NCBI RefSeq assembly: GCF_030160715.1
Contig: NZ_BSOW01000012.1
Span: forward strand, 186,001-250,000
From: Bradyrhizobium iriomotense
Lineage (GTDB): Bacteria; Pseudomonadota; Alphaproteobacteria; Rhizobiales; Xanthobacteraceae
Direction of reading: 5' to 3'
DNA: 64,000 bases
Position 1 is the first letter of the stretch. Every line of letters begins with the position of its first letter. The notes under the pieces are model-generated. The model saw only the letters and a program-made list of their open reading frames with translations, was not told the origin of the DNA and made no database searches. Positions 1 through 8,193 of the stretch are shown piece after piece. Position numbers and translations under genes: made by a program.

Positions 1-2
1 CG

Positions 3-584
3 AGCGAGCCCAGGATCGACGCCGATCGAATTGCCATCGTGGGTTTCTCATATGGCGGTGAGATGGCTCATCTGACGGCCTTTGAGCGGCTTCGTTCGGC
101 GCTCAATCCCGGACCAGGCCGCTTTGCCGCGCACGTTGCCTTCTATCCCGCCGGAAATTACGGCGTGATCGCCGAAAGCGGTGCCTATACCGGGTCGCCG
201 GTGCTGATGTTGCTTGGCGAAAAAGACGACAATCTGCCCGTGGCAAAGATCGAGAGCTATCTGGCCTACGCCCGAGCTGCCGGCAATCCGGCGCCGATCG
301 AAACCGTCATCTACCGGGAAGCCCACCACGCGTGGACCGTTCCCAGCCTGGTGACGTTGCGCTTCTACCCCGACTACGTCAGCACCAAAAAGTGTCCGCT
401 CATCCTGCTCGGATCAAGAGGGCCGGCCTTCCTCATCGATGGTCAAGCAAAGCCGTTCGAGCCAGGCTTCCTCGGGGCCTGCATGAGCGAGGCTCCCGGA
501 TATTCGATGGTTTTCGATGCCGCGGTTCGGGAGCAATCGATCAGCGATGCGGTGCAGTTTCTTCGGCAAAAGCTCCAGCCTTAA
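3..584 (+). CDS. Dienelactone hydrolase-like alpha/beta hydrolase (5' truncated by window edge)
   Basis: The reading frame is open to the left edge, so the start codon lies outside the window; about 193 residues are visible. It opens with an alpha/beta-hydrolase nucleophile elbow (G-F-S-Y-G-G, Ser nucleophile), followed by a GEKDD segment that suits the acid residue and an EAHHAW segment that suits the catalytic His. This order matches the dienelactone hydrolase family. The substrate cannot be told. The next gene, prs, is convergent, ending 68 bp away on the other strand. Confidence 0.75.
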   Translation, partial: SEPRIDADRIAIVGFSYGGEMAHLTAFERLRSALNPGPGRFAAHVAFYPAGNYGVIAESGAYTGSPVLMLLGEKDDNLPVAKIESYLAYARAAGNPAPIETVIYREAHHAWTVPSLVTLRFYPDYVSTKKCPLILLGSRGPAFLIDGQAKPFEPGFLGACMSEAPGYSMVFDAAVREQSISDAVQFLRQKLQP

Positions 585-651
585 AGCGCGGGATCGCTGG
601 CAAAGCGAACTATTCCGCTTCGCCCGCGAAAGCAGGGAGGAGAAGCGAAGA

Positions 652-1605
652 CTAGTCGAACAGGCTCGAGACCGACTCTTCCGCCGCCGTGCGAGCGATC
701 GCGTCCGAGATCAGGCTGGCGATCGGCAGCGTGCGGATGTTCGGCGCCTTGATCACCGCATCCGTCGGCAGGATCGAGTCGGTGATCACGAGCTCTTTCA
801 GCTTCGAGTTGGTGATGCGTGCGGCTGCGCCGCCGGAGAGGACGCCATGCGTGATGTAGGCGTAGACATCTTTGGCGCCCTTGGCGAGCAGCGCATCGGC
901 CGCGTTCACCAGCGTGCCTCCGGAATCGACGATGTCGTCAATCAGGATGCAGGTGTGGCCGGAGACGTCGCCGATGACGTTCATGACCTCGGACTCGCCC
1001 GGACGCTCGCGGCGCTTGTCGACGATCGCGAGCGGCGTGTTGATGCGCTTGGCGAGGCCGCGCGCACGCGCCACGCCGCCGACGTCCGGCGAGATCACCA
1101 TCACCTTGGAGAGGTCGAACTTCTCCTTGATGTCGCGCACCATCAGCGGCGCGGCATAGAGGTTGTCGGTCGGAATGTCGAAGAAGCCCTGGATCTGGCC
1201 GGCATGCAGATCGAGCGTCATGACGCGGTCGACGCCGGCCTGCGTGATCAGATTGGCGACGAGTTTTGCAGAGATCGGCGTACGCGAACCCGACTTACGG
1301 TCCTGCCGGGCGTAGCCGAAATAGGGCAGCACCGCGGTGATGCGGCGCGCCGACGACCGGCGCAGCGCGTCGGTGATGATCAGCAATTCCATCAGATGGT
1401 CGTTCGCCGGGAACGAGGTCGACTGGATGATGAAGGCGTCCGAGCCGCGGACGTTCTCCTGGATCTCGACGAAGATCTCCATGTCGGCGAAGCGCCGGAC
1501 GACCGCTTTCGTCAAAGGAAGGTCCAGGCCTTGCGCAATGGCTTGCGCGAGGGCCGGATTGGAGTTGCCGGCGACAAGCTTGATGGAGCCGTTCTTGGCC
1601 GACAT
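652..1605 (-). CDS. prs: Ribose-phosphate pyrophosphokinase
   Basis: Makes PRPP from ribose 5-phosphate and ATP for purine, pyrimidine, His and Trp synthesis in the cytosol. The 317-residue length is typical of class I enzymes. Visible are the ATP loop region (YARQDRKS), DLHAGQIQGFFD, and the PRPP-binding motif LIDDIVDSGGT. An upstream in-frame ATG at 1647 exists, but the start at 1605 is preceded by GGAGG at good spacing and gives the usual N-terminus (MSAKNGSIKLVAGNSN), so I chose it. The gene is downstream of, and co-oriented with, the lipoprotein and lgt-midA-pgeF genes, separated by a 217-bp gap. Confidence 0.97.
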   Translation of the reverse strand: MSAKNGSIKLVAGNSNPALAQAIAQGLDLPLTKAVVRRFADMEIFVEIQENVRGSDAFIIQSTSFPANDHLMELLIITDALRRSSARRITAVLPYFGYARQDRKSGSRTPISAKLVANLITQAGVDRVMTLDLHAGQIQGFFDIPTDNLYAAPLMVRDIKEKFDLSKVMVISPDVGGVARARGLAKRINTPLAIVDKRRERPGESEVMNVIGDVSGHTCILIDDIVDSGGTLVNAADALLAKGAKDVYAYITHGVLSGGAAARITNSKLKELVITDSILPTDAVIKAPNIRTLPIASLISDAIARTAAEESVSSLFD

Positions 1606-1822
1606 GGACGCTTCCTCCCGCGCTTTGCTGGATACGACGTTCAACATCCCTGATACCCACGGAGCACGGTTACGACGACGGGCAGGGGAATATCAGGCAG
1701 AAGGCGCCGCTGGCAACCCGTGAAGCTACGATATCCCGTCGAAAATCCTGAATCTGGTCAACGCTTTGGCAGAGGGGCAGGCCAAGGATCAGGCCAGGGA
1801 TCGAGCAAGGATCTCGTCGTGG

Positions 1823-2428
1823 TTATCGATCCGTGTAGCCGAGCGCCGCGGCAGGCATCTCCGGTGCGGGCGGGCCCGGCAGCACGCTCGCCACCGCAGG
1901 TCCCCGCAAGGCGGGAGGATCCGCCGGCATTCCGTTGATCATATTGGAAAGTCCGCTGAATCCGGCCTGCGCGATCTTCCTCAGGACCAGATCGTCGGCG
2001 GCCGACCAGGGGTCGCGGCCGCCCTTGGCGGCCGGTTCCTCGCCCGACAGGCGCAGCGCCCGCTGCTGGTTGGCGTCATAGACGTCCCAGACCCAGGCGA
2101 TCATGGTCTTGCCGCGGACGACCTGTGCGGAGAGGTAGCTGCGCACGCGATAGGCAGCCTGGCCCTCGCGGGACACGATGGAGAGGCTGCGCAGCTTTGA
2201 TTCGCTGTCGAGCACCCCGACCATGCGATCGAACACCTGCGGCGGCGGCCCGTCGATGGATTCGAAGGCCACCGTCGTCCCGCTGCCGCCGCTCGGCGGC
2301 GCCATCGCATAGGAGTTGCTCGCTGCACCGCCACCGGCGCAGCCGCCAAGCGCACACGATGCCGCTAGCAGCACGGCTGCCAGCACGCGCGTGCCCGCGC
2401 GGCGCAAGAATGATGACGCTTCCCTCAT
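1823..2428 (-). CDS. Putative lipoprotein, function unknown
   Basis: 201 residues. The N-terminus has basic residues, a hydrophobic stretch (VLAAVLLAASCALGG) and a lipobox LGGC with the acylated Cys at residue 30, so it is probably exported and lipidated; the lipidation enzyme gene lgt lies 2 kb upstream on the same strand. The mature part (residues 45-165) looks like a compact alpha/beta domain (VAFESIDGPP, YRVRSYLSAQ, WVWDVYDANQ) followed by a Pro/Ala-rich tail. I do not recognise the family with certainty. It sits between pgeF and prs, all leftward. Confidence 0.8.
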   Translation of the reverse strand: MREASSFLRRAGTRVLAAVLLAASCALGGCAGGGAASNSYAMAPPSGGSGTTVAFESIDGPPPQVFDRMVGVLDSESKLRSLSIVSREGQAAYRVRSYLSAQVVRGKTMIAWVWDVYDANQQRALRLSGEEPAAKGGRDPWSAADDLVLRKIAQAGFSGLSNMINGMPADPPALRGPAVASVLPGPPAPEMPAAALGYTDR

Positions 2429-2531
2429 TATGGAGGGCAGCGATATCGTTAAAATGCATTAAGGTCTAGGGCAGCGGAGCCACAGATGTCAGGCATTCCG
2501 GGGCTCGCGAAGGCACGCGTTGCTATTGTGT

Positions 2532-3299
2532 TCACGCTTCGAGCGCGATCGCGTGGATGTGACGGCCGTAGTCCGGCTCCTTGCGGTGCACCGAGCGGCG
2601 GTAGCTGAAGAAACGCTCGTCGGCATAGGTGTCGAGACCGAGGTCGTCGATCATCAGAATGCCGGCGGTTTCCAACCGCATGCGGATGAAGCCCGCGAGA
2701 TCGAACATCGCATGGCCCTCGCGCACCGAGGGAACGAAGAACACGGCGTTGTCTGCATCCGCTTCGATGAAGCGCGCGACGAACTCGTTGCCGACCTCAT
2801 AGCTTTCCTGACGGATCAGAGGGCCGATCGCGGCGATGATGCGGCCGCGCTCGGCTCCTAACTTTTCCATCGCGTCGATGGTCGACTCCAGCACGCCCGT
2901 CAGCGCGCCCTTCCAGCCGGCATGCGCGCCGCCGATCACCCGCGCGTTCGGGTCGACGAACAGCACCGGTCCGCAATCGGCAGTGGAGACGCCGAGCGCG
3001 AGGCCGGGCGTGCGGGTGACGAGCGCATCGCCCTTCGGCCGCGGGCCGCTTGGCCAGGCGCCGTCGGCGACGAGCACGTCGGGCGAGTGGATCTGGTGCA
3101 GGCTGATGAAATGCTCAGGCCGGACGCCGACATGCTCGGCCATGCGGCGGCGGTTCTCGGCGACGTGGGCCGGATCGTCATTGGAGCCGAGCCCGCCGTT
3201 GAGCGCGGCATAGATGCCGCTGGAGACGCCGCCCTCGCGGGTGAAGAAGGCGTGGCGCAGGCCGGGCACGGCCGAGAGCAGCGAGGAGCCGAGAGTCAT
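2532..3299 (-). CDS. pgeF: Peptidoglycan editing factor PgeF (multicopper polyphenol oxidoreductase/laccase fold, YfiH family)
   Basis: 255 residues, the usual family length. The conserved metal/active-site segments are visible: LHQIHSPDV, STADCGPV (Cys) and GGAHAGWKG (His). Members of this family were annotated as laccases; E. coli YfiH/PgeF removes wrongly incorporated L-Ser from muropeptide precursors. Its ATG overlaps the stop of the upstream midA gene by 4 bp (3296-3299), so the two are translationally coupled, and lgt lies 21 bp further upstream. This lgt-midA-pgeF order is common in Hyphomicrobiales. Confidence 0.92.
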   Translation of the reverse strand: MTLGSSLLSAVPGLRHAFFTREGGVSSGIYAALNGGLGSNDDPAHVAENRRRMAEHVGVRPEHFISLHQIHSPDVLVADGAWPSGPRPKGDALVTRTPGLALGVSTADCGPVLFVDPNARVIGGAHAGWKGALTGVLESTIDAMEKLGAERGRIIAAIGPLIRQESYEVGNEFVARFIEADADNAVFFVPSVREGHAMFDLAGFIRMRLETAGILMIDDLGLDTYADERFFSYRRSVHRKEPDYGRHIHAIALEA

Positions 3300-4417
3300 G
3301 ACGCGTCGTCACCTTCCTCAACATGGTCGCTTAGGGCCGCGAGCGAGGTGAGCCGCGGCTCGGAGATGGCAAGCACCTTGAACATCGAGCCCATGCCGCC
3401 GCGGCCGGTATCGGTCAGCCGCTTCAGCGCCGCGGCGATGTCGGTGGCGACCTCTGGCGTCGCCTTCTGCATCAACGCGGCCGCCCGAGTGTCGACGCCG
3501 AGGCGCTTCAAGAACTCGCCCTGCGTCACCGGGCCATGGACGCGGGCGCCGACGTCCTCGGCGGCGCGCGAAAGCGCCTGGAAGTCGACATGGGCGGTGA
3601 CGTCGGCCTGGCCCGGCGCCTTCAGCGGATCGGCAAAGGTGTGGCGGGCGATCGCCTGAAAGGTGTCGCCGGCATCGCTGCGCAAATGACCGTAGTCGAT
3701 GATCAGCGCTGCGCCATCCTGATCGCGCACGCGGGCAGCGAGTTTCATGATCTCTGCATCCGGCCGCCATTCGAACACGGCGCCGATGGGCGCCGCCCGC
3801 ACCAAGGGCGGCAGCAGCACGTCGAAGCGCGGAGTCGGATCAGCGGCGGCGCCGAATTGAAGCTTGCCGTTCGCATCGATGTCGACGACGCGCTCGTGCC
3901 AGCCGTTCTCGCGCTTCACCATCTGGTGGATCGGCAGCACGTCGAAATATTCGTTGGCGAGGATGATCGAGGGGCCTTCGGGCACGTCGTCGATCGTGTC
4001 GTGCCAGGTGATATTGCGCACGCTCGACAGCGTCGTCTTCTGACGCTCGCGCAGCACCGGGTTGACATCGACCATGTGGACCTGGAGCGCCTGGTAGAGC
4101 GGCGGCAGCACCCGCAGCGCGCGCAGCGCGTCCGCCATCATGGTGCCGCGGCCGGGCCCGAGCTCGATCAGACGCAACAGAGGCGGCGAGCCCATGTGCT
4201 TCCACACCGATGCCGTCCATAACCCCAGAAGCTCGCCGAACATCTGGCTGACTTCCGGCGCGGTGGTGAAGTCGCCTTCACGCCCGAGCGGATCGCGTGA
4301 GATGTAGTAGCCGTGACGCGGATGCATCAGGCACAGCTCCATGTACCTCCACACCGGCATCGGGCCGGAGGATTTGATCAGCGCCTTGATCTCGTTCAGC
4401 AGCGGCGAGTCGGTCAC
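3296..4417 (-). CDS. SAM-dependent methyltransferase, MidA/NDUFAF7 family (complex I assembly)
   Basis: 373 residues. The SAM-binding glycine-rich loop is visible (LIELGPGRGTMMADAL), as are the family segments GHGYYISRDPLG-like near residue 35, EGDFTTAPEVSQMFGE near 46 and ANEYFDVLPIHQ near 150. The mitochondrial homologue NDUFAF7 methylates an Arg of the NDUFS2 subunit during complex I assembly; the bacterial role is inferred from this. It is the middle gene of a leftward lgt-midA-pgeF run, starting 21 bp after the lgt stop and overlapping pgeF by 4 bp. Confidence 0.93.
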   Translation of the reverse strand: MTDSPLLNEIKALIKSSGPMPVWRYMELCLMHPRHGYYISRDPLGREGDFTTAPEVSQMFGELLGLWTASVWKHMGSPPLLRLIELGPGRGTMMADALRALRVLPPLYQALQVHMVDVNPVLRERQKTTLSSVRNITWHDTIDDVPEGPSIILANEYFDVLPIHQMVKRENGWHERVVDIDANGKLQFGAAADPTPRFDVLLPPLVRAAPIGAVFEWRPDAEIMKLAARVRDQDGAALIIDYGHLRSDAGDTFQAIARHTFADPLKAPGQADVTAHVDFQALSRAAEDVGARVHGPVTQGEFLKRLGVDTRAAALMQKATPEVATDIAAALKRLTDTGRGGMGSMFKVLAISEPRLTSLAALSDHVEEGDDAS

Positions 4418-4438
4418 AGCCTGTCTTCTCGAAATGAA

Positions 4439-5281
4439 TTAACGAATGGCCTGAAGCGGTTTGGGTGCACCGCGCCGCACTGCAAATACAATAAGTATGG
4501 TGCCGACAATAAGCATGGGGATCGACAAGAGCATGCCCATGGTTAACCCGCCCCACAAAAATCCGAGCTGCGCGTCCGGCTCGCGAAAATGCTCGCCGAT
4601 GATCCGGGTGAGGCCATAGATCAGGATGAAGCTGCCGAGGATCATCCCCGGCCGCTTCAAGGCGCCGAGGCGGATCATCACCGCGAGCACGATGAACAGC
4701 AAAATGCCTTCCATGCCGGCTTCATAGAGCTGGCTCGGATGGCGCGGGACGTTGCCGCCGGTCGGAAAGATCATCGCCCAGGGCAGGCTCGGATCGGCGG
4801 CGCGGCCCCACAGCTCGCCATTGATGAAATTGGCGAGCCGCCCCAGGAACAGGCCGATCGGTCCCACAGCGGTCGTGATGTCGCCGAGCGACAGGATCGA
4901 GATGCCGTTCCGGCGCGCAAACCACATCACTGCGACGACGCAGCCCAGGAAGCCGCCATGGAAGGACATGCCGCCTTCCCACAATCTGAAGATCGCCGAG
5001 GGGTGCTCGATGAAGAAGGGCAGGTTGTAGAACAACACATAGCCGGTGCGGCCGCCCAGGATGATGCCGAGCGTGACCCAGAGAATGAAATCGTCGAGCT
5101 GGACCAGCGAGATCGGCGCCGGTCCGCTCCACAGCCTGTCGGTCTTGACCAGCGAGCGGGCGTAGATCCAGCCGAGCACGATCCCGCCGATATAGGCGAG
5201 CGCATACCAGCGGATGGCGAACGGCCCGATCGCAATCGCGATCGGGTCGAAGGAAGGGAAGTTGATCAGAAGAAACGGCAT
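4439..5281 (-). CDS. lgt: Prolipoprotein diacylglyceryl transferase
   Basis: Inner-membrane enzyme that moves diacylglycerol from phosphatidylglycerol to the lipobox Cys of prolipoproteins. 280 residues with about seven hydrophobic segments. The Lgt signature GRLANFINGELWGR is present near residues 145-160, and the essential GGMSFHGG segment lies around residue 105. It is first in the leftward lgt-midA-pgeF run and starts 13 bp after the stop of the upstream dienelactone hydrolase gene, which is on the same strand. Confidence 0.97.
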   Translation of the reverse strand: MPFLLINFPSFDPIAIAIGPFAIRWYALAYIGGIVLGWIYARSLVKTDRLWSGPAPISLVQLDDFILWVTLGIILGGRTGYVLFYNLPFFIEHPSAIFRLWEGGMSFHGGFLGCVVAVMWFARRNGISILSLGDITTAVGPIGLFLGRLANFINGELWGRAADPSLPWAMIFPTGGNVPRHPSQLYEAGMEGILLFIVLAVMIRLGALKRPGMILGSFILIYGLTRIIGEHFREPDAQLGFLWGGLTMGMLLSIPMLIVGTILIVFAVRRGAPKPLQAIR

Positions 5282-5293
5282 CGCGCCTTGGTT

Positions 5294-6025
5294 CTAGACA
5301 AGATTGCGGCGATAGAGCGCCAGCAGGCGCTCCCAGTGCCGCTCGGCGGCGTCGCGGTGATAGACCGGGCGCTTGGGGAAGGCGAAGCCGTGATGGGTGC
5401 CGGGATAGATCTCGACCTCGGCCTTGGCGCCTTTCACGCTCTCAGTCAATTTGTCGATGATCTCGGCCGGCGCGTAGATGTCGGTCTCGGCACAGGCGAA
5501 ATAGAGCTCGGCCTTGGTCTTGCTCGCCGCGAGATGCGGGCTGTCGGCTTGGTCGGTGACGAGATGCGTGCCGTAGATCGAGGCGGCGGCCTTCACACGA
5601 TCGGCAAAATGCGTGGCAGCGTTGACGGCGTAGCGGCCGCTCATGCAATAGCCGACGGTGCCGACCAGCTTGGTGTTGGCGGCCGCCTGGCCCTCGGCAT
5701 AGCCGAGCAGCGCGCGCGTATCGTCCATGATCAGGGGAATGTTGATCGAGCCCATCAGCTCGTACATCCGCTTGCGTTCCGGCGCATTCGGGTCGGGCGG
5801 CACCGGCCCGATCTCCATCACGCCGGAGCGGTAATAGAGGTTCGGCAGCATCACGTAGTAGCCGGACGTTGCCAGCCGGCGCGCCATGTCGCGCAGCTCC
5901 TCGCGGATCGCCGGGGCATCCATATAGAAGATGATGACGGGAAACGGGCCGCCGCGCTCGGGATGGGTGATGAAGGTGGTGGTCGAGCCGTCCTTGGTCG
6001 GGATCTCGATCTGCTGGTCGATCAT
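5294..6025 (-). CDS. Dienelactone hydrolase family protein
   Basis: 243 residues. Nucleophile elbow is G-Y-C-M-S-G near residue 128 (Cys nucleophile, as in classical dienelactone hydrolases), with CAETDIYAPAE carrying the likely Asp and GTHHGFAFP the catalytic His. The classical enzyme opens dienelactone in chlorocatechol breakdown, but no catabolic genes are next to it, so the substrate is open. It is not similar in local motif to the Ser-type hydrolase at the left edge. It is followed on the same strand by lgt after 13 bp. Confidence 0.9.
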   Translation of the reverse strand: MIDQQIEIPTKDGSTTTFITHPERGGPFPVIIFYMDAPAIREELRDMARRLATSGYYVMLPNLYYRSGVMEIGPVPPDPNAPERKRMYELMGSINIPLIMDDTRALLGYAEGQAAANTKLVGTVGYCMSGRYAVNAATHFADRVKAAASIYGTHLVTDQADSPHLAASKTKAELYFACAETDIYAPAEIIDKLTESVKGAKAEVEIYPGTHHGFAFPKRPVYHRDAAERHWERLLALYRRNLV

Positions 6026-6198
6026 GGTCTCGCGCTTTGCTTTCTGATTCTTATTATGCCCAGCCGATCAATACGATGGCAAGGAAACCAGAGCATGACA
6101 AGGACGGCTCAGGCGCGCGCACGGGCCTTGATCGGCGGTGTCAGGATCGCCATTGTCTTCCCGAGCATACGTTTGCGCAAAGGCATCCGGAGATCGCC

Positions 6199-6468
6199 AT
6201 GACACAGACCACCAACCGGTTTTTCGACGAGATCGGACGCCTCATGAATGACGCTGCCGGCGCCGCCCAGGGCGTCAAGCGCGAGTTCGACACCGTCATG
6301 CGCACCCAGGCCGAGAAATTCCTGCGCGACATGGACCTCGTGAAGCGCGAGGAGTTCGAGGCGGTCAAGGACATGGCGCGCCTCGCCCGCGAGGAGAACG
6401 AGGCCCTGAAAACCCGGATCGCGGCGCTGGAGGCCAAGCTCGGCAGTGCGCCCAATCCGACCAGCTGA
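6199..6468 (+). CDS. UbiK/BMFP-family accessory factor
   Basis: 89 residues, beginning MTQTTNRFFDEIGRLMNDAA. The C-terminal half is a strongly predicted helix with heptad character (VKREEFEAVKDMARLAREENEALKTRIAALEAKL written here only in part: KREEFEAVKDMARLA, then ENEALKTRIAALEAK), typical of the BMFP coiled coil. E. coli UbiK of this family trimerises and helps aerobic ubiquinone synthesis. A longer upstream open frame reaches 6037, but homology begins at 6199. The flanking gene at 6025 is divergent. Confidence 0.85.
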   Translation: MTQTTNRFFDEIGRLMNDAAGAAQGVKREFDTVMRTQAEKFLRDMDLVKREEFEAVKDMARLAREENEALKTRIAALEAKLGSAPNPTS

Positions 6469-6584
6469 CGGGAACGCCCGTAGCCCGGCGGGCATCCATT
6501 CTCCTTGTCATTTCCGCAGCTTCCGGCTAAAAGCCCGCCACGTCCGCGGCCCCCGCACCCCTGGAGGCTTGCTGCGGCGAAACC

Positions 6585-6610
6585 ATGGGCCGCCTTGCGG
6601 CCCATTAACT
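6585..6610 (+). promoter_or_regulatory. Perfect hairpin in the rplY leader
   Basis: ATGGGCCGC at 6585-6593 pairs perfectly with GCGGCCCAT at 6597-6605 across a 3-base loop, followed by a short AACTTTTG. It lies about 30 bp before the rplY start and 117 bp after the ubiK-like stop. It could be a weak terminator for the upstream gene or a leader structure for rplY; the sequence alone does not decide. Confidence 0.45.
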
Positions 6611-6635
6611 TTTGCAAAAACAAGGACTTAACGTT

Positions 6636-7364
6636 ATGGCGACCGTCAAGGAATTGAAGGCGACCGCACGTCCGAAGAGCGGCAAGGGGGCCGCCCGGGC
6701 TGAGCGTCGCGCCGGGAGAGTGCCCGGAGTGATCTATGGTAACAACCAGCCCCCGCTCCCGATCTCGGTTGACGATCGCGAACTGCGCCAGCGCATCCTC
6801 GCCGGCCGGTTCCTGACCACCCTTGTCGACATCGACCTCGAAGGCAAGAAGCACCGCGTGATTCCGCGCGACTTCCACCTCGATCCGGTCAAGGACTTCC
6901 CGATCCATGTCGACTTCATGCGGCTCGGCCAAGGCGCCACCATCCGCATCAGCGTGCCCCTGCACATCGTGAAGGCGGAAACCTCCCCGGGCGTGAAGCG
7001 CGGCGGCACCGTCAACATCGTCGCGCACGCGATCGAGCTCGAGTGCTCGGTCGAGAACATCCCGCAATTCATCGAGGCGGATGTCGGCCAGCTCGAAATC
7101 GGTTACTCGCTGCATCTGTCTGACGTGAAGTTGCCGACCGGCGTCAAGGCGCTGACGCGCGAGGACGCAACGCTCGTCACCATCGTGCCGCCCTCGGGCT
7201 ACGCGGAAGAGCAGAAGGCGGCGGCTGCGGCTGCAGCAGGTGCGGCTGCTCCGGGCGCTGCGCCCGCGGCGGCGGCTCCGGCGGCTGGTGCGGCGGCTCC
7301 CGCAGCGGGTGCTGCTCCGGCAGCGGCTGCCAAGGCTCCGGCCGGCGGCGACAAGAAGAAGTAA
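6636..7364 (+). CDS. rplY: 50S ribosomal protein L25 (general stress protein Ctc type)
   Basis: 242 residues. Residues 1-95 form the L25 5S-rRNA-binding domain (KELKATARPKSGKGAARAER at the start, GRVPGVIYG, HVDFMRL), residues 100-190 the CTC/TL5 domain. The last 50 residues are almost only Ala, Gly and Pro, ending GGDKKK, a low-complexity tail common in this group. The start at 6636 is chosen over an in-frame codon at 6612 because it gives the conserved MATVKELKA N-terminus and has AAGGA upstream. pth follows after 60 bp. Confidence 0.97.
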   Translation: MATVKELKATARPKSGKGAARAERRAGRVPGVIYGNNQPPLPISVDDRELRQRILAGRFLTTLVDIDLEGKKHRVIPRDFHLDPVKDFPIHVDFMRLGQGATIRISVPLHIVKAETSPGVKRGGTVNIVAHAIELECSVENIPQFIEADVGQLEIGYSLHLSDVKLPTGVKALTREDATLVTIVPPSGYAEEQKAAAAAAAGAAAPGAAPAAAAPAAGAAAPAAGAAPAAAAKAPAGGDKKK

Positions 7365-7377
7365 TCTCTCAAGGCGC

Positions 7378-7404
7378 TGGCGCGCGGCTTCTGACCGCGC
7401 GCCA
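7378..7404 (+). promoter_or_regulatory. Hairpin between rplY and pth
   Basis: TGGCGCGCGG (7378-7387) pairs with CCGCGCGCCA (7395-7404) over a 7-base loop, with no T-run after it. This stable stem sits in the 60-bp gap and may modulate pth relative to rplY or stabilise the rplY transcript end. Confidence 0.4.
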
Positions 7405-7424
7405 AGCGAGGGGCGCGCCGCGTC

Positions 7425-8030
7425 ATGCGACTCTTTGTTGGGCTCGGCAATCCCGGCGCGAGATACGCACGCAACCGGCACAATGTCGGCTTCATGGCCG
7501 TCGACGAGATCGCGCGGCGTCATGGTTTCGCGCCATGGCGCCGTCGCTTTCAGGGCGAGACCTCCGAAGGCACGCTGGGGACTGAGCGCGTCATCCTGCT
7601 CAAGCCAACGACCTACATGAACGAGTCGGGCCGGAGCGTTCAGGAAGCCTCCAGCTTCTTCAAGATCGCGCCCGGCGACGTCACCGTGTTCCAGGACGAG
7701 CTCGAGCTGCCGCCGGGCAAGGTGCGGGTGAAGATCGGCGGCGGGATCGCCGGGCATAACGGCCTGCGTTCGATCTCCGCGCATATCGGCAACGAGTATC
7801 GCCGGGTGCGGCTCGGCATCGGTCATCCCGGCGTCAAGGAACTGGTGCACGGCCACGTGCTGTCGGACTTCGCCAAGGCCGACGACGAATGGGTGAGGAC
7901 GCTCTGCGACGCGGTCGCCGAGCACGCCGCATTGCTCGCCAAGGGCACGGACGCGACCTTCGCCAACAGGGTGCATCTCGCCATGCAGGCAAAGGGATTT
8001 TTGACCAAGGACGACAACGGCAAAGAGTAA
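7425..8030 (+). CDS. pth: Peptidyl-tRNA hydrolase
   Basis: Frees tRNA from peptidyl-tRNA that has dropped off ribosomes. 201 residues, as usual. Visible signatures are GLGNPGARYARNRHNVGF with the catalytic His (near residue 20), PTTYMNESG, VFQDELELPPGK with the conserved Asp, and GGGIAGHNGLRSI. It follows rplY, and ychF follows about 160 bp later, the conserved rplY-pth-ychF order of this group; a palindromic repeat has settled in the pth-ychF gap. Confidence 0.97.
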   Translation: MRLFVGLGNPGARYARNRHNVGFMAVDEIARRHGFAPWRRRFQGETSEGTLGTERVILLKPTTYMNESGRSVQEASSFFKIAPGDVTVFQDELELPPGKVRVKIGGGIAGHNGLRSISAHIGNEYRRVRLGIGHPGVKELVHGHVLSDFAKADDEWVRTLCDAVAEHAALLAKGTDATFANRVHLAMQAKGFLTKDDNGKE

Positions 8031-8069
8031 TGCTCGTCATCGCAGCCTGCGGATGACGGGCAGGGATGT

Positions 8070-8173
8070 GTAGGGTGGGTTAGCCCTGCGGTTGCGCGAA
8101 GCGCAGTCCGCTCGGCGTAACCCACCACGTTGCGACAAAGAATGGTGGGTTACGCTTCGCTAACCCACCCTAC
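8070..8173. repeat. Nested palindromic repeat (GTAGGGTGGGTTAGC family)
   Basis: A 15-bp perfect inverted repeat (GTAGGGTGGGTTAGC 8070-8084, GCTAACCCACCCTAC 8159-8173) encloses a second one (GTAACCCACCA 8117-8127, TGGTGGGTTAC 8143-8153). The core GGTGGGTTA thus occurs four times in alternating orientation. It fills the pth-ychF gap and resembles a dispersed intergenic palindrome of Bradyrhizobium-type genomes. Confidence 0.85.
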
Positions 8174-8193
8174 GCACTGCGTCAGAGGACACG

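Noticed and set aside
1606..1822. tRNA or sRNA gene in the 217-bp gap upstream of prs
   Set aside because: I found no cloverleaf arms and no terminator; likely only the prs promoter region.
2446..2463. TTAA-N6-TTAA near 2450 as CtrA box
   Set aside because: Spacing is six, not seven.
7199..7364. Ala/Gly/Pro-rich end of rplY as a frameshift artefact
   Set aside because: Such low-complexity tails are usual for L25 in this group, and the frame ends cleanly with KKK and a stop.
6141..7976. 611-codon minus-strand frame across ubiK-like, rplY and pth
   Set aside because: It spans three well-supported plus-strand genes and has no recognisable domain.
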